Of a stretch of 30,094 bases of DNA, positions 7,921 to 15,466 are shown piece after piece. Location of the stretch: NCBI GenBank assembly GCA_964596405.1, contig CAZQSS010000010.1:1-30094 (forward strand), read 5' to 3'. Origin of the DNA: CAZQSS01 sp964596405 (GTDB lineage: Bacteria; Patescibacteriota; Patescibacteriia; Magasanikbacterales; UBA10003). The number at the start of each line of letters is the position of its first letter. The stretch's first letter is position 1. Position numbers and translations under genes: made by a program. The notes below the pieces were generated by a model, which saw only the letters and a program-made list of their open reading frames with translations, did no database searches and was not told the DNA's origin.

Positions 7921-8286
7921 TGTCATTCCCGCGAAAGCGGGAATCCAGTCAATAATTCGTTCACTTCTTAAATTTCTCATACAAATCCTCCCAGTTTGGA
8001 TTCATTTTTTCTATCAATTCTATTTTCCACTTTCTTTCCCATTTTTTAATACATTTTTCTCTTTTGATTGCTTCATTGATGTTATTGGATAACTCAAAAT
8101 AGACCAAATGGTGGACCTTGTATTTTTTGGTGAAACCGTCCACCAAATCATTTTTATGTTGCCACGTCCGTTTGAACAAATTATTAGTGACGCCCGCATA
8201 CAATGTGCCATTTCGTTTGCTGGCCAGGATATAGACGCAGTAGTTATTTTTACACATACTGGATTCCCGCTTTCGCGGGAATGACA
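7921..8286. mobile_element. GIY-YIG gene framed by perfect 28-bp inverted repeats
   Basis: 7921-7948 and 8259-8286 are exact reverse complements over 28 bp (TGTCATTCCCGCGAAAGCGG... at the left). Each end is also a hairpin (TTCCCGC gaaa GCGGGAA). The enclosed 310 bp is almost entirely one GIY-YIG nuclease gene, whose ATG begins 2 nt inside the right repeat. A gene-less element with the same ends is at 5062-5151. Mobility is inferred from this arrangement; no clear target duplication is visible. Confidence 0.7.
7961..8257 (-). CDS. GIY-YIG domain nuclease (YhbQ/UPF0213-like)
   Basis: 98 aa, a single GIY-YIG domain. Seen: CVYILASKRNGTLYAGVTNN (the GIY...YIG strands read VYI and YAG), the conserved arginine in LFKRTWQHK and the metal-binding glutamate in NINEAIKREK. 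This is the YhbQ/UPF0213 type; some members have structure-selective DNA nuclease activity, but the cellular role is poorly known. The ATG at 8257 is chosen because a TTG start ten codons earlier would translate the flanking repeat. Upstream and downstream perfect inverted repeats suggest the gene travels with, or acts on, these palindromes. Not obviously in an operon with its neighbours. Confidence 0.9.
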   Translation of the reverse strand: MCKNNYCVYILASKRNGTLYAGVTNNLFKRTWQHKNDLVDGFTKKYKVHHLVYFELSNNINEAIKREKCIKKWERKWKIELIEKMNPNWEDLYEKFKK

Positions 8287-8310
8287 AGTGAATTATTCAA
8301 CACTCTCAAA

Positions 8311-8874
8311 TTAAGAAATAAGACTTTTTGCGATTAAGCCGATAATTAAAATCCCCAAAGAGTTTAGGAAAAATGATAATGGGACAAAATAAATCATTTT
8401 TATTTTAGAGAATCCTAACAGGGTCAGACCGATTTCATCGGGCAGGGGAGAGGCGACAATGATCGCGCCCAGAATTTTAAGCATCCACCCGATGTGTCTT
8501 TTTTCTTTATGAAAAATCAGGAGAATTTTTTTCTGCCGGATATTTTCAAAAGCGGTGATAATATGTTCTGAAAAACTGTCTTTAACAAAACGAAAGATAA
8601 TTAAATCACCGACCAACGCTCCTAAACCGCCAAAAAAAGCCGTCCAGCCGACCGTATTATTTTGCGCGATTTCACCCAGAGTGACAGTGGCCGGCACAGC
8701 TGTAAAGATAGAAGTAAAAAATATGCCGGCGACAAAACTGCCTAAAAATTCCATTTCTCTGGTTGACGTCAAAATAGTCGCTAAATAGCGAGTTTTGACA
8801 AGAATAACGGCGATAATAATGCTAAAAATAATTATAGCCAGATCGCGCATTAGATTATAACCATTTTTTATCAT
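8311..8874 (-). CDS. Multi-pass membrane protein, possibly DedA/VTT-like
   Basis: 187 aa with about four to five hydrophobic segments: near residues 10-28 (LAIIIFSIIIAVILV), 43-62, 77-96 (AFFGGLGALVGDLIIF), 130-145 (ILGAIIVASPLP) and 160-183. The sequence GALVGDLIIFRFV and the later SPLPDEIGLTLLGFSK recall the re-entrant and proline-containing regions of SNARE-associated/DedA (VTT) proteins, but the match is weak and I would not assign function from it. The start codon overlaps the cysS stop as ATGA, indicating translational coupling and transcription with cysS. An internal ATG at 8850 is a less likely alternative start. Confidence 0.72.
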   Translation of the reverse strand: MIKNGYNLMRDLAIIIFSIIIAVILVKTRYLATILTSTREMEFLGSFVAGIFFTSIFTAVPATVTLGEIAQNNTVGWTAFFGGLGALVGDLIIFRFVKDSFSEHIITAFENIRQKKILLIFHKEKRHIGWMLKILGAIIVASPLPDEIGLTLLGFSKIKMIYFVPLSFFLNSLGILIIGLIAKSLIS

Positions 8875-10226
8875 AAATGTTTGACAGTTTGACTTTCGGG
8901 GCCGTCTTCCACTCTAAAGCCTGATTTGTATAATTGATCGCGCAGATCGTCTGATTTTTGCCAGTTTTTATTTTCTCGGGCCATTTTTCTTTCCGCCAAT
9001 AATTTTTTGATTGCCGCCGGAATTTTTATTTTTTTGCCCAGATATTTTTTTATATCCAATCCCAAAACTTTGTCAAATTTTAAAATCAGCGTTGATTTTT
9101 CACCGGCAGGCAGGGGAGAGTGAATCATTTCCCACAGAACAGCCAGGGCTTGCGGTAGATTGAGGTCGTTGTTGAGGGCTTCTTGAAATTTTTCCGCGAA
9201 TGGCAACCTCACCCCCGCCCTCTCCTTACTAAGGAGAGGAAGCGAACGGGCGACATTGTACAAGTTGTTCAACGCGTTTTGCGCGCCCATCAAAGATTCC
9301 CAAGTAAAATTCATTTTTGCGCGATAGTGGGTCATCAAAGTTAAATAACGGAAGGCCAGGGGATTGATTTTTTTGTTTTCCAAATCGCGCAGAATATAAA
9401 AATTGCGCAGAGACTTAGCCATTTTTTGGCTGTCAACCAGCAGGTGTTCACCGTGGAGCCAGTAGTTGACGAATTTTTTGCCGGTGGCCGCTTCGCTTTG
9501 GGCGATTTCATTTTCATGATGTGGAAAAATCAAATCCACGGCGCCGGCGTGAATATCAAAAGGTTGGCCCAATTCGGTCGCGCTCACGGCCGAGCATTCC
9601 AAATGCCAGCCCGGCCGGCCCTTGCCCAAGGGAGTTTGCCAAAAAACATCGCCGTCTTTCTCGCTCCAGGCTTTCCAAAGCGCGAAATCCGCCGGATTTT
9701 CTTTTTCATATTCATCCACGTCAACCCGGGCGCCGGCGCGCAGTTCGCGTTTATCCAACTGGGATAACTGGCCGTAATTTTTGAATTTGCCGATGCTAAA
9801 ATAAATTGAACCGTCTTTTTGATAGGCTAAACCGTTTTTTTGCAGAGCCTGGACCAGTTTAACCATCTCTTTTATATATTTAGTGGCCGGGGCAAACTTG
9901 GTCGGCGGCAGGATATTTAGTTTTTTGATATCTTCTTTAAAATATTGGGTGAACCGGCCCGTAAAATGTTTTAAGGTCTCTTTGGCCGCTTGCGAATCAC
10001 GGATGGTTTTGTCATCCACATCGGTTATGTTCATCACGTGCCGCACTTTATAACCGTTATAAACCAAAACCCGTTTTAAAATATCTTCAAAAATATAAGT
10101 CCGCAAATTGCCCAGATGCGCGTAATTATAAACTGTCGGGCCGCAGGTATAAAGGCCGACCCGTTTGTTTTTGATGGGTTTAAATTCTTCTTCGCGGCGG
10201 GCGAGGGTATTGTATAGATGTAACAT
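8871..10226 (-). CDS. cysS: Cysteinyl-tRNA synthetase
   Basis: 451 aa class I synthetase that charges tRNA-Cys. Seen: zinc ligand Cys28 in LYTCGPTVYNYAHLGN, with HLGN as the HIGH-type signature; WHLECSA and FPHHENEIAQSEA for the other zinc ligands and active site; KMAKS as the KMSKS loop. The C-terminal anticodon-binding helical domain ends in FRVEDGPESQTV, usual for CysRS. Odd: about residues 329-341 (LPLLSKERAGVRL) are a translated copy of a palindromic repeat, placed after the catalytic domain. No Shine-Dalgarno precedes the ATG; a TATAAA at 10248-10253 could be the -10, giving a leader of about 15 nt. The membrane protein gene downstream overlaps by 4 nt. Confidence 0.97.
   Translation of the reverse strand: MLHLYNTLARREEEFKPIKNKRVGLYTCGPTVYNYAHLGNLRTYIFEDILKRVLVYNGYKVRHVMNITDVDDKTIRDSQAAKETLKHFTGRFTQYFKEDIKKLNILPPTKFAPATKYIKEMVKLVQALQKNGLAYQKDGSIYFSIGKFKNYGQLSQLDKRELRAGARVDVDEYEKENPADFALWKAWSEKDGDVFWQTPLGKGRPGWHLECSAVSATELGQPFDIHAGAVDLIFPHHENEIAQSEAATGKKFVNYWLHGEHLLVDSQKMAKSLRNFYILRDLENKKINPLAFRYLTLMTHYRAKMNFTWESLMGAQNALNNLYNVARSLPLLSKERAGVRLPFAEKFQEALNNDLNLPQALAVLWEMIHSPLPAGEKSTLILKFDKVLGLDIKKYLGKKIKIPAAIKKLLAERKMARENKNWQKSDDLRDQLYKSGFRVEDGPESQTVKHL
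9205..9241 (-). repeat. Palindromic repeat translated inside cysS
   Basis: AACCTCACCCCCGCCCTCTC then ACTAAGGAGAGG on the plus strand, with hairpin CTCTCCTT-act-AAGGAGAG (9220-9238). It resembles the CCTCCCC repeat units at 5601 and 13316. It is read in frame as the peptide LPLLSKERAGVRL. Confidence 0.72.
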
Positions 10227-10267
10227 AAAATCTGTTTTAATCCGTTTTTTATAGTTTATCAGATTAA

Positions 10268-10302
10268 AAAGAATAATAAAAGGGACACGTTGGGTGTCCC
10301 TT
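10268..10302 (-). terminator. Rho-independent terminator of the yeaH-spoVR unit
   Basis: Stem AAGGGACAC/GTGTCCCTT (10280-10288 with 10294-10302) with a 5-nt loop, followed on the minus strand by TTTTATTATTC. It lies 9 nt past the spoVR stop. Confidence 0.9.
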
Positions 10303-10310
10303 AAGGTTCG

Positions 10311-11732
10311 TTAGATCAGCTGTTTTTGATGTCTGCTGCCATCGTAGCCGTAAAGTATGCTGGCAAAGCCGCTGGAGCTCTTGACGTTTGGCTCGCGGGT
10401 TTGGATCCACACTGGCTTGCCCCACAGGTGATAGACGTGTTCAAGGGTTTTTGCCAAGTGCTCGCCGTCCAGCTCTTCCTGATTTTCGTTGAAATCGTGA
10501 AGGAGCAGGAGCTCGCCATCTTTGTTAAAATTGCTTCGCGTCACCCTGATGACGGGCGCGTCAGGAATTTTTTTGAGTGAATCCACTATCCGTTCGCGCA
10601 CTCGCTTGGGGTTCTTGTCCGCGATCTCATAGACGTAGACGTCTTGACCGTCAATGTGGTCTTCATAGCGTTCGTAGATGTAGAGTTTGAGTTGTCGGAT
10701 GAGTTCGTCTTCAAGAAATTCTTCCACGAACTCAATGTCGCGATAATTCGCCCTGACGTCAAAGGCTTTCTTCAGGCCATGCTTTTTGATGATATGTTTC
10801 CAAATTTCTCGGCCCAGCCAGTACGGATTTTGGGCGACCATCCAGTCGGCCAATACCTTGCTTTGGGTGTCCATATAGATATCGCGGTCGGCGTTGGAGA
10901 TGAGTTTGGCCTTGATGAGCTCGTCCATTATATTTTCGTGCCAGTAGACCGCCCAACCCTCGTTCATGGTCTTGGTGCGGAAGTTTGGGAAAAGATAGTG
11001 GGCCCGTTCTCTGACCACGGCGAGAATATCGCGTTGCCAATCTTCAAGCGTCGGGGAGACGTCTTTCAAAAATCCAATGATGTCTCTATCCGGTTCAAAA
11101 GGAATCTGTTTTTCCAGATCGGTTCGCAGTTTTTTCAGGTCAAGAGTTTTTTGGTCTTTCTTGGCCTTGGCTCGCGTTTCCAGGATTTTTGCCTCAATCT
11201 GTTCTTGAAAATCAGGCCGTTCAAGGCGGAACGGTTCAATGTTCCACTGCAGGGCCAAAGCGGCCGTCAGTGTTTTTTCCACCGCTTCCACTCCGTAGGT
11301 ATCTTCATACCTTTTGAATCGCCGAGCCGCGTCGGCCATGAATCCGAGCATGTCTTTTCGGCCTTGGAGGAGCCAGAAGTTGTTTTTGAAGAAGTCATTG
11401 TGCCCATAGACGTGGGCCATCACAAGGAGCATCACCACGAATGGGTCAGTACCGCAAATGTAGCCTCGGCTGGGGTTGGCGTTGTACACCACCTCCATGG
11501 GCAGATTAGCGCGATTCAGCCGCCAAGCCGTCTTGATAGCTTCAAAATCGCGGCCGTATGACCAATGGTTGAAGGTGGTGGGTAGGTTGCCGGAGGTCAT
11601 GAGTTCGGCCATTTTTTCCGAATCAATGATATCAAATTCCTGCGGGTAGCAGTCTAAGCCGAATTTTTTGGCCCAGTCTTGAATTAGCCGGTCAAACCGG
11701 TTAAGCTCTTCAATCTGTTCCGGGGTGAGCAT
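10311..11732 (-). CDS. spoVR: SpoVR family protein (YcgB-like)
   Basis: 473 aa, close to the usual SpoVR length. Characteristic stretches are the N-terminal region with FGLDCYPQEFDIIDSEKM, FNHWSYGRDFEAIK, EVVYNANPSRGYICGTDPF, and the histidine-rich MAHVYGHNDFFKNN plus MNEGWAVYWHENIM. The molecular activity of SpoVR is not settled; it is consistently found with PrkA and a DUF444 (YeaH) protein, and in enterobacteria the group belongs to starvation/stress responses. The ATG overlaps the stop of the upstream DUF444 gene (TAATG), and the Shine-Dalgarno GAGGAGGTGG lies within the end of that gene, so the two are translationally coupled. A strong terminator follows. Confidence 0.95.
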   Translation of the reverse strand: MLTPEQIEELNRFDRLIQDWAKKFGLDCYPQEFDIIDSEKMAELMTSGNLPTTFNHWSYGRDFEAIKTAWRLNRANLPMEVVYNANPSRGYICGTDPFVVMLLVMAHVYGHNDFFKNNFWLLQGRKDMLGFMADAARRFKRYEDTYGVEAVEKTLTAALALQWNIEPFRLERPDFQEQIEAKILETRAKAKKDQKTLDLKKLRTDLEKQIPFEPDRDIIGFLKDVSPTLEDWQRDILAVVRERAHYLFPNFRTKTMNEGWAVYWHENIMDELIKAKLISNADRDIYMDTQSKVLADWMVAQNPYWLGREIWKHIIKKHGLKKAFDVRANYRDIEFVEEFLEDELIRQLKLYIYERYEDHIDGQDVYVYEIADKNPKRVRERIVDSLKKIPDAPVIRVTRSNFNKDGELLLLHDFNENQEELDGEHLAKTLEHVYHLWGKPVWIQTREPNVKSSSGFASILYGYDGSRHQKQLI

Positions 11733-13045
11733 TATTCCACCTCCTCTGAATTGCGGAAGAAGGCTTTGATGAGCGGCCAGATTTCTTCGCGCATCATAAT
11801 CTCGGCGCCCATAAAGTATTGGTCATCGGTTTCGGCAAAGTAGTACACAAAGTCGTCCAGTTTGGTTGCATTCATAAACATGGTCGGCGTCAGGTGATCT
11901 AAGAGCTCGCCGCCGCCGCCCACTTCGGCATAGCCCAAAGCGCTGCAAAGCGGCGCCAGTTCCTGGACGGATTTTTGGGTTTCTTCCACGTCATAATCTT
12001 CGCCATCCGAAAAATACATCGCGTAGACATTCCACTTGTCGGGCGGATAGTCGGTTTGGATTATATTTTTGGCCAGACGGAAACCGGTGTAGCTGTAGGT
12101 GCCGCCGCTTTCCACCGTGTGGAAAAACTCTTCTTCATTGGTCACTCGGGCTTCGGTGTGGTGAACAATGAAAACGATTTGCACGTTTTCATAGGTCACG
12201 CGCAAGAAGTTGAAAGCCCACCAGAAGAAAGATCGGGCAATGAGTTTTTTTTCTTCGTCCATGGAACCCGAGACGTCCATAATCGCGAAGATGACGGCGT
12301 TGGAACTGTATTCCGTTATTTCTTCAAACTGCTTGTAACGCAGGTCGTCGTTGTCAAGCATGACCGGTTGGGCGTCGGCCGGCGGCGTCACTTCGCCGCG
12401 AACCATCTTTTTTAAGAGCTCAATGGTCTTGACGGTGTCAAAATCGCTTTCGTTCCAGGCCCAGATGTAGGCTTTGTCTTCTAAGGTTGGCTCGGTCCGG
12501 AGTTCCTTCTTGAGGAGCTCTTTAAGGCCCAGCACGACGCCAGCTTGGCGGCGGATGGCCTGGATGACCGTGAGTTTCTTTTTGAGGTGAGGCGGAATGC
12601 CGGTTTTTTTGACGCCGGAAGGTTTCCAAGTTTTGCTGACAGTGTTTTGTCCGCCTTCGCGCTTTTTGAGTTTGGGCAGGCCCAGCTCTTCGCAAAGCCA
12701 GTCCATAATCTCGGCGATTTCAATTTCGGTTTCCAGCTCCCATTCGCCGGGCTCGTCGCCCGCGCCGTCTTCGCCTTCGCCCGGCATGGGCGAGGCGCCG
12801 ACTATGTCGCCCACATCGCCTTCGCCCGCTCCGGTGCCACTGCCGTTGTCGCTTTGGCCGTGTTTAAAACTGTAACTCTTTTTGCCCAAGATGCGGACCT
12901 TGACTTTGCCGCTTTTGCCGACAATCGGCGTATTGGCGATAGAATCAATCGCTCTTTTTTTAACGTCTTCTTTGACCAAATCCCGATGCCGTTTAGCATC
13001 ACCTTCGCCGCGTTCCGGTTGCCAATCCTGTTGTCGCACTGACAT
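11732..13045 (-). CDS. yeaH: YeaH/YhbH family protein (DUF444, VWA-like)
   Basis: 437 aa. The N-terminus has the family's basic region (RHRDLVKEDVKKRAIDSIAN) and a Gly/Asp/Glu-rich acidic linker (about residues 66-105). The C-terminal half is a von Willebrand A-like domain with MIDAS motif DVSGS (D257, S259, S261). It is the usual partner of PrkA kinase and SpoVR; proposed to be part of the same signalling module and possibly a PrkA target, though this is family knowledge, not sequence evidence. A strong Shine-Dalgarno AAGGAGGAG precedes the ATG, and a TTGACA/TAAGAT promoter lies about 50 nt upstream. It forms a two-gene unit with spoVR, distinct from prkA. Confidence 0.94.
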   Translation of the reverse strand: MSVRQQDWQPERGEGDAKRHRDLVKEDVKKRAIDSIANTPIVGKSGKVKVRILGKKSYSFKHGQSDNGSGTGAGEGDVGDIVGASPMPGEGEDGAGDEPGEWELETEIEIAEIMDWLCEELGLPKLKKREGGQNTVSKTWKPSGVKKTGIPPHLKKKLTVIQAIRRQAGVVLGLKELLKKELRTEPTLEDKAYIWAWNESDFDTVKTIELLKKMVRGEVTPPADAQPVMLDNDDLRYKQFEEITEYSSNAVIFAIMDVSGSMDEEKKLIARSFFWWAFNFLRVTYENVQIVFIVHHTEARVTNEEEFFHTVESGGTYSYTGFRLAKNIIQTDYPPDKWNVYAMYFSDGEDYDVEETQKSVQELAPLCSALGYAEVGGGGELLDHLTPTMFMNATKLDDFVYYFAETDDQYFMGAEIMMREEIWPLIKAFFRNSEEVE

Positions 13046-13081
13046 GACGCTCCTCCTTTTTATGGGGTTTTAGGTTATTAA

Positions 13082-13091
13082 TGTGCTACTG
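13082..13091 (-). promoter_or_regulatory. 10-mer shared by the yeaH and prkA leaders
   Basis: CAGTAGCACA (minus strand) lies just downstream of the yeaH -10. The identical 10-mer is in the prkA leader at 15467-15476, immediately before the Shine-Dalgarno. It might be a common regulatory site or a chance match. Confidence 0.35.
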
Positions 13092-13094
13092 GAA

Positions 13095-13123
13095 ATCTTA
13101 ACTTAAATAGGCGCGGGTGTCAA
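13095..13123 (-). promoter_or_regulatory. Sigma70-type promoter of yeaH-spoVR
   Basis: On the minus strand: a perfect TTGACA (13118-13123), 17-nt spacer and TAAGAT (13095-13100). A start near 13088 leaves a leader of about 40 nt with Shine-Dalgarno AAGGAGGAG. Confidence 0.72.
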
Positions 13124-13154
13124 TGCGAGCGGGGGATTATTGTTATTGCTATCG

Positions 13155-13194
13155 AACATCACAATAATTCACGGTCGTGAACTTTTGTGATGTT
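13155..13194. promoter_or_regulatory. Long inverted repeat upstream of the yeaH promoter
   Basis: AACATCACAA (13155-13164) pairs exactly with TTGTGATGTT (13185-13194), and an inner TTCACG/CGTGAA extends the stem. It ends about 32 nt upstream of the -35 box. It has no T-tract in the minus direction, so an operator-like or mobile palindrome is likelier than a terminator. The role is unknown. Confidence 0.5.
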
Positions 13195-13315
13195 GGGTCT
13201 GTCGCCAAATGTCATCCCTTCGGTAAACTCAGGGCAGGCTCTGAACACATTCGCTTCGCTCAGCGTAAACTCCGCGAAGGATATTGCGCGATAAAAATTT
13301 CGCTAAGATACAGGA
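13195..13315. other. Repeat-like intergenic debris without a gene
   Basis: Between yeaH and prkA. It contains low-order repeat words such as TTCGGTAAACTCAGGGCAGG and TTCGCTTCGCTCAGCGTAAA, which look like fragments of dispersed repeats. I see no credible gene here. Confidence 0.4.
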
Positions 13316-13401
13316 TTCCTCCCCTTAGAAAGGGGAGGCGAGGTGGGGTTGATGTCAGTCGGGATCAACCTCCCCTAGCCCCTCCTTTCCAAGGAGGGGA
13401 A
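13316..13401. repeat. CCTCCCC palindromic repeat pair, copy 2 (arms reversed)
   Basis: The right-type arm (ATTCCTCCCCTTAGAAAGGG to GGTGGGGTTGAT) comes first and the left-type arm (ATCAACCTCCCC to AAGGAGGGGAAT) second, the opposite order to 5601-5690. Each arm folds into its own hairpin, and the arms are mutually complementary. Confidence 0.8.
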
Positions 13402-13452
13402 TTCTGACACAAAAATTTCTGCGCTTGTGGCTTGAAATTTTCGGTCGTTAAT

Positions 13453-13512
13453 CCCGATTTTGCCTCGCGCAAAATCGAGGATCCTCGATTCCGACCGAAG
13501 TCGGAATCGGGA
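13453..13512. repeat. Double hairpin between yeaH and prkA
   Basis: Two adjacent hairpins: CGATTTTG...CAAAATCG (13455-13477) and CGATTCCGAC-cgaa-GTCGGAATCG (13486-13509), joined by AGGATCCT. It is directly adjacent to the prkA terminator and resembles the other palindromic repeats of the window in design. Confidence 0.65.
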
Positions 13513-13542
13513 CAAAAAAAGCGAACCGTTGTGGTTCGCTTT
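13512..13542 (-). terminator. Rho-independent terminator of prkA
   Basis: On the minus strand, stem AAAGCGAACC/GGTTCGCTTT with loop ACAAC, followed by a run of T. It lies about 10 nt past the prkA stop and separates prkA from the yeaH-spoVR transcript. Confidence 0.93.
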
Positions 13543-13552
13543 GAGTTCGTGG

Positions 13553-15451
13553 TTATTCTTTTCGCATCGTGTCCGAGGCGACTTCAATGGCGCGCTGGGC
13601 GCACTTGGCGCAGTAGCCCATCTCAATGAGCTGTTGGCGCAAAACGCCGCGGTTTTTTTCCTGCTCGGTCTGATCCGAGAGCTTGTCGGATTTCAGGGTG
13701 AGCATCATGAGCGGTTCCAACTCCTTGATCATGATGGCCTCAATGGCCTTGTGGGCCTTGGGGAAATCCTTGAGCTGTTTGGACTCGCTCCTGGCCACTT
13801 GGCGGGTGATCATCGTTCGCCACTCGCGTTTGCCGCTTTCTTGGATGTCCATTCTGGACTCAATGCGGCGCATCTCATGTTCCTCTCTCTTGGCCACTTC
13901 GGTCGCCAGTTTAACGTTGTCGCAGAAGTTGTTGCAGTAGAGGATATAGAGATGGAACATATTTTCCAGCTTTTGCTGATGTTCGCTCAGAAAGCACTTG
14001 ACCGCGTCTTTGTAGCACTTCTGGCGGTAGTGTTCTTTGAGTTCCGGTACCAATTTTTCAATGATCTCTTGATTCATCTCGGCCGGACGGTCTTTAACAG
14101 TGGCGTCATGACCGCTTTTTAAGAAGCCGGGGACTTCATCAATCAAGTCCAGCACGAAAAGGCAATTGTCGTCTTTCGCACGGGTTAAAGCCTCATTTAT
14201 TATCTTGTTCAAGAGCGTGCTGTCTAGGCCCGAAGTGCCTTCCCTGACGTGGTTCTTATCGTCCTGACCTTCTTTGTAAAGGTCTTCCACCGAGATGCCA
14301 ATATCTTCTTGGCCATCAAAGGGGATGCCGGCGTACAGACACATCTTCTGGAAAGGCTTGACCTTTTCCGACTTGGTGAGGCGGGAAAGAATGCCCAGAC
14401 GAGCCAGAAATTCATATGTGTAGGGCGATTTGTGGATATCCTCGAAGGTTGAAAGGTCTACCAGTTTTCGCTGAATTTTTTCTTCATCCTGGCAGTTTAA
14501 GACGTGACCAACGTGATTTACAGAAACCCGGCGATGGAGCCATTCGGCGCCTTTGCGGCTCTCGAAGTTCTTATATTCATCCGGGTTACTGTGACCGACA
14601 ATGAAGACATCAAGGCCGGAGACTCTACCGATACCCTCAATATCCACCGTGCCTTCTCCGCAGACGGTTGAAAAGACATTGTGGCATTTGGCCTCCATTT
14701 TAAACATCTCAACGATCTCCAGTATGCCGCCGTTCGCTCTGAAGAGGGCGCCTTTTCGGGGGTCCCAGGAATCGGGATCGGAAGCAAGTGTGCTGGAGAG
14801 CCGGCTGATGGCTTCGCTACCGATGAGACCGGAGATGTCCGCGTCCAGTGGGTTCTGGGCCGTGCCAATAATGGCAATACCCTGTCCCTTGTCCTCGCTA
14901 AAGACGAATTCGGTTACCGGGAGATCCTCCCAGTTTTCCACTTCGCCGTAGCGCTTGGCGCACCAGGGGCAGATTTTGCCATCAGGCGGGCGGATACCGA
15001 GGCCTTCCTCTTTGTCCTTGCAGAGCTTCTCGCGCTCGGCGCGGGGCAGGAACTTAAGCGGATTTTCGTGCATGGGACAGTCCTTGATGCAGAAACCGGT
15101 CGTGCCTTCCAGTGATTCGCGAAGCATTTGGGCAATGGTGGATTTGGCCGTACCAGCCGCGCCTATCATTGGGAAAAGATTTCTGCGCTCGACGCCACCG
15201 CTGGCCGCAGTCTCTACCAAACGCATTTCTTTATCAATTCCAGCTTCCTTGCCGAAGACGTTGTCCTGAAAGTAGCGATAGATCTTGATGGTTCGGCCAT
15301 CCAAGGCCTTGCCGTCTTTGATGCCCTTGGCCGTCACAGCTTTGTAAAGCCGCATGCCGGCGTTCATACCGAGGTTTTCTTTGGTCGGAGGGTCGGTGCG
15401 GGCGAAAGCGATGAGTTCCTTGAGAGTGCCGTTCCAGAGAGTCTTTTTCAT
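13553..15451 (-). CDS. prkA: PrkA serine protein kinase (YeaG-like, AAA domain)
   Basis: 632 aa, the normal PrkA length. The N-terminal AAA-type domain carries the P-loop GAAGTAKST (residues 97-105) and a zinc-site-like CPWC region near residue 165. The middle has FRANGGILEIVEMFK and VGHSNPDEYKNFE, typical of PrkA; the C-terminal domain has the distant resemblance to eukaryotic kinases reported for the family. Homologues are described as Ser/Thr kinases, and some as AAA proteases, acting in sporulation or starvation responses. Start supported by Shine-Dalgarno AAGGAGG 9 nt before the ATG and a strong promoter TTGACA-18-TACAAT. It has its own terminator, so it is expressed separately from yeaH-spoVR. 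The trio is not typical of reduced Patescibacteria genomes, which suggests acquisition by transfer (inference). Confidence 0.96.
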   Translation of the reverse strand: MKKTLWNGTLKELIAFARTDPPTKENLGMNAGMRLYKAVTAKGIKDGKALDGRTIKIYRYFQDNVFGKEAGIDKEMRLVETAASGGVERRNLFPMIGAAGTAKSTIAQMLRESLEGTTGFCIKDCPMHENPLKFLPRAEREKLCKDKEEGLGIRPPDGKICPWCAKRYGEVENWEDLPVTEFVFSEDKGQGIAIIGTAQNPLDADISGLIGSEAISRLSSTLASDPDSWDPRKGALFRANGGILEIVEMFKMEAKCHNVFSTVCGEGTVDIEGIGRVSGLDVFIVGHSNPDEYKNFESRKGAEWLHRRVSVNHVGHVLNCQDEEKIQRKLVDLSTFEDIHKSPYTYEFLARLGILSRLTKSEKVKPFQKMCLYAGIPFDGQEDIGISVEDLYKEGQDDKNHVREGTSGLDSTLLNKIINEALTRAKDDNCLFVLDLIDEVPGFLKSGHDATVKDRPAEMNQEIIEKLVPELKEHYRQKCYKDAVKCFLSEHQQKLENMFHLYILYCNNFCDNVKLATEVAKREEHEMRRIESRMDIQESGKREWRTMITRQVARSESKQLKDFPKAHKAIEAIMIKELEPLMMLTLKSDKLSDQTEQEKNRGVLRQQLIEMGYCAKCAQRAIEVASDTMRKE

Positions 15452-15466
15452 TGGTTTCTGCCTCCT

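Noticed and set aside
7961..8257. GIY-YIG gene as UvrC
   Set aside because: Far too short, with only the nuclease domain; it fits the small YhbQ/UPF0213 type.
8257..8287. Longer GIY-YIG protein starting with FPRKRESS
   Set aside because: Those residues are translation of the flanking inverted repeat from a TTG; the ATG at 8257 begins the conserved domain.
10644..11561. A 305-codon open frame on the plus strand opposite spoVR
   Set aside because: It lies wholly antisense to a well-recognised SpoVR gene, and its translation has no recognisable motif; a shadow frame caused by codon bias.
13155..13194. Terminator for an upstream transcript
   Set aside because: No T-run follows the stem on the minus strand, and prkA already has a strong terminator at 13512-13542.
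13460..14122. A 220-codon plus-strand frame over the prkA end
   Set aside because: It begins in a repeat and the prkA terminator and then runs antisense to prkA; not credible.
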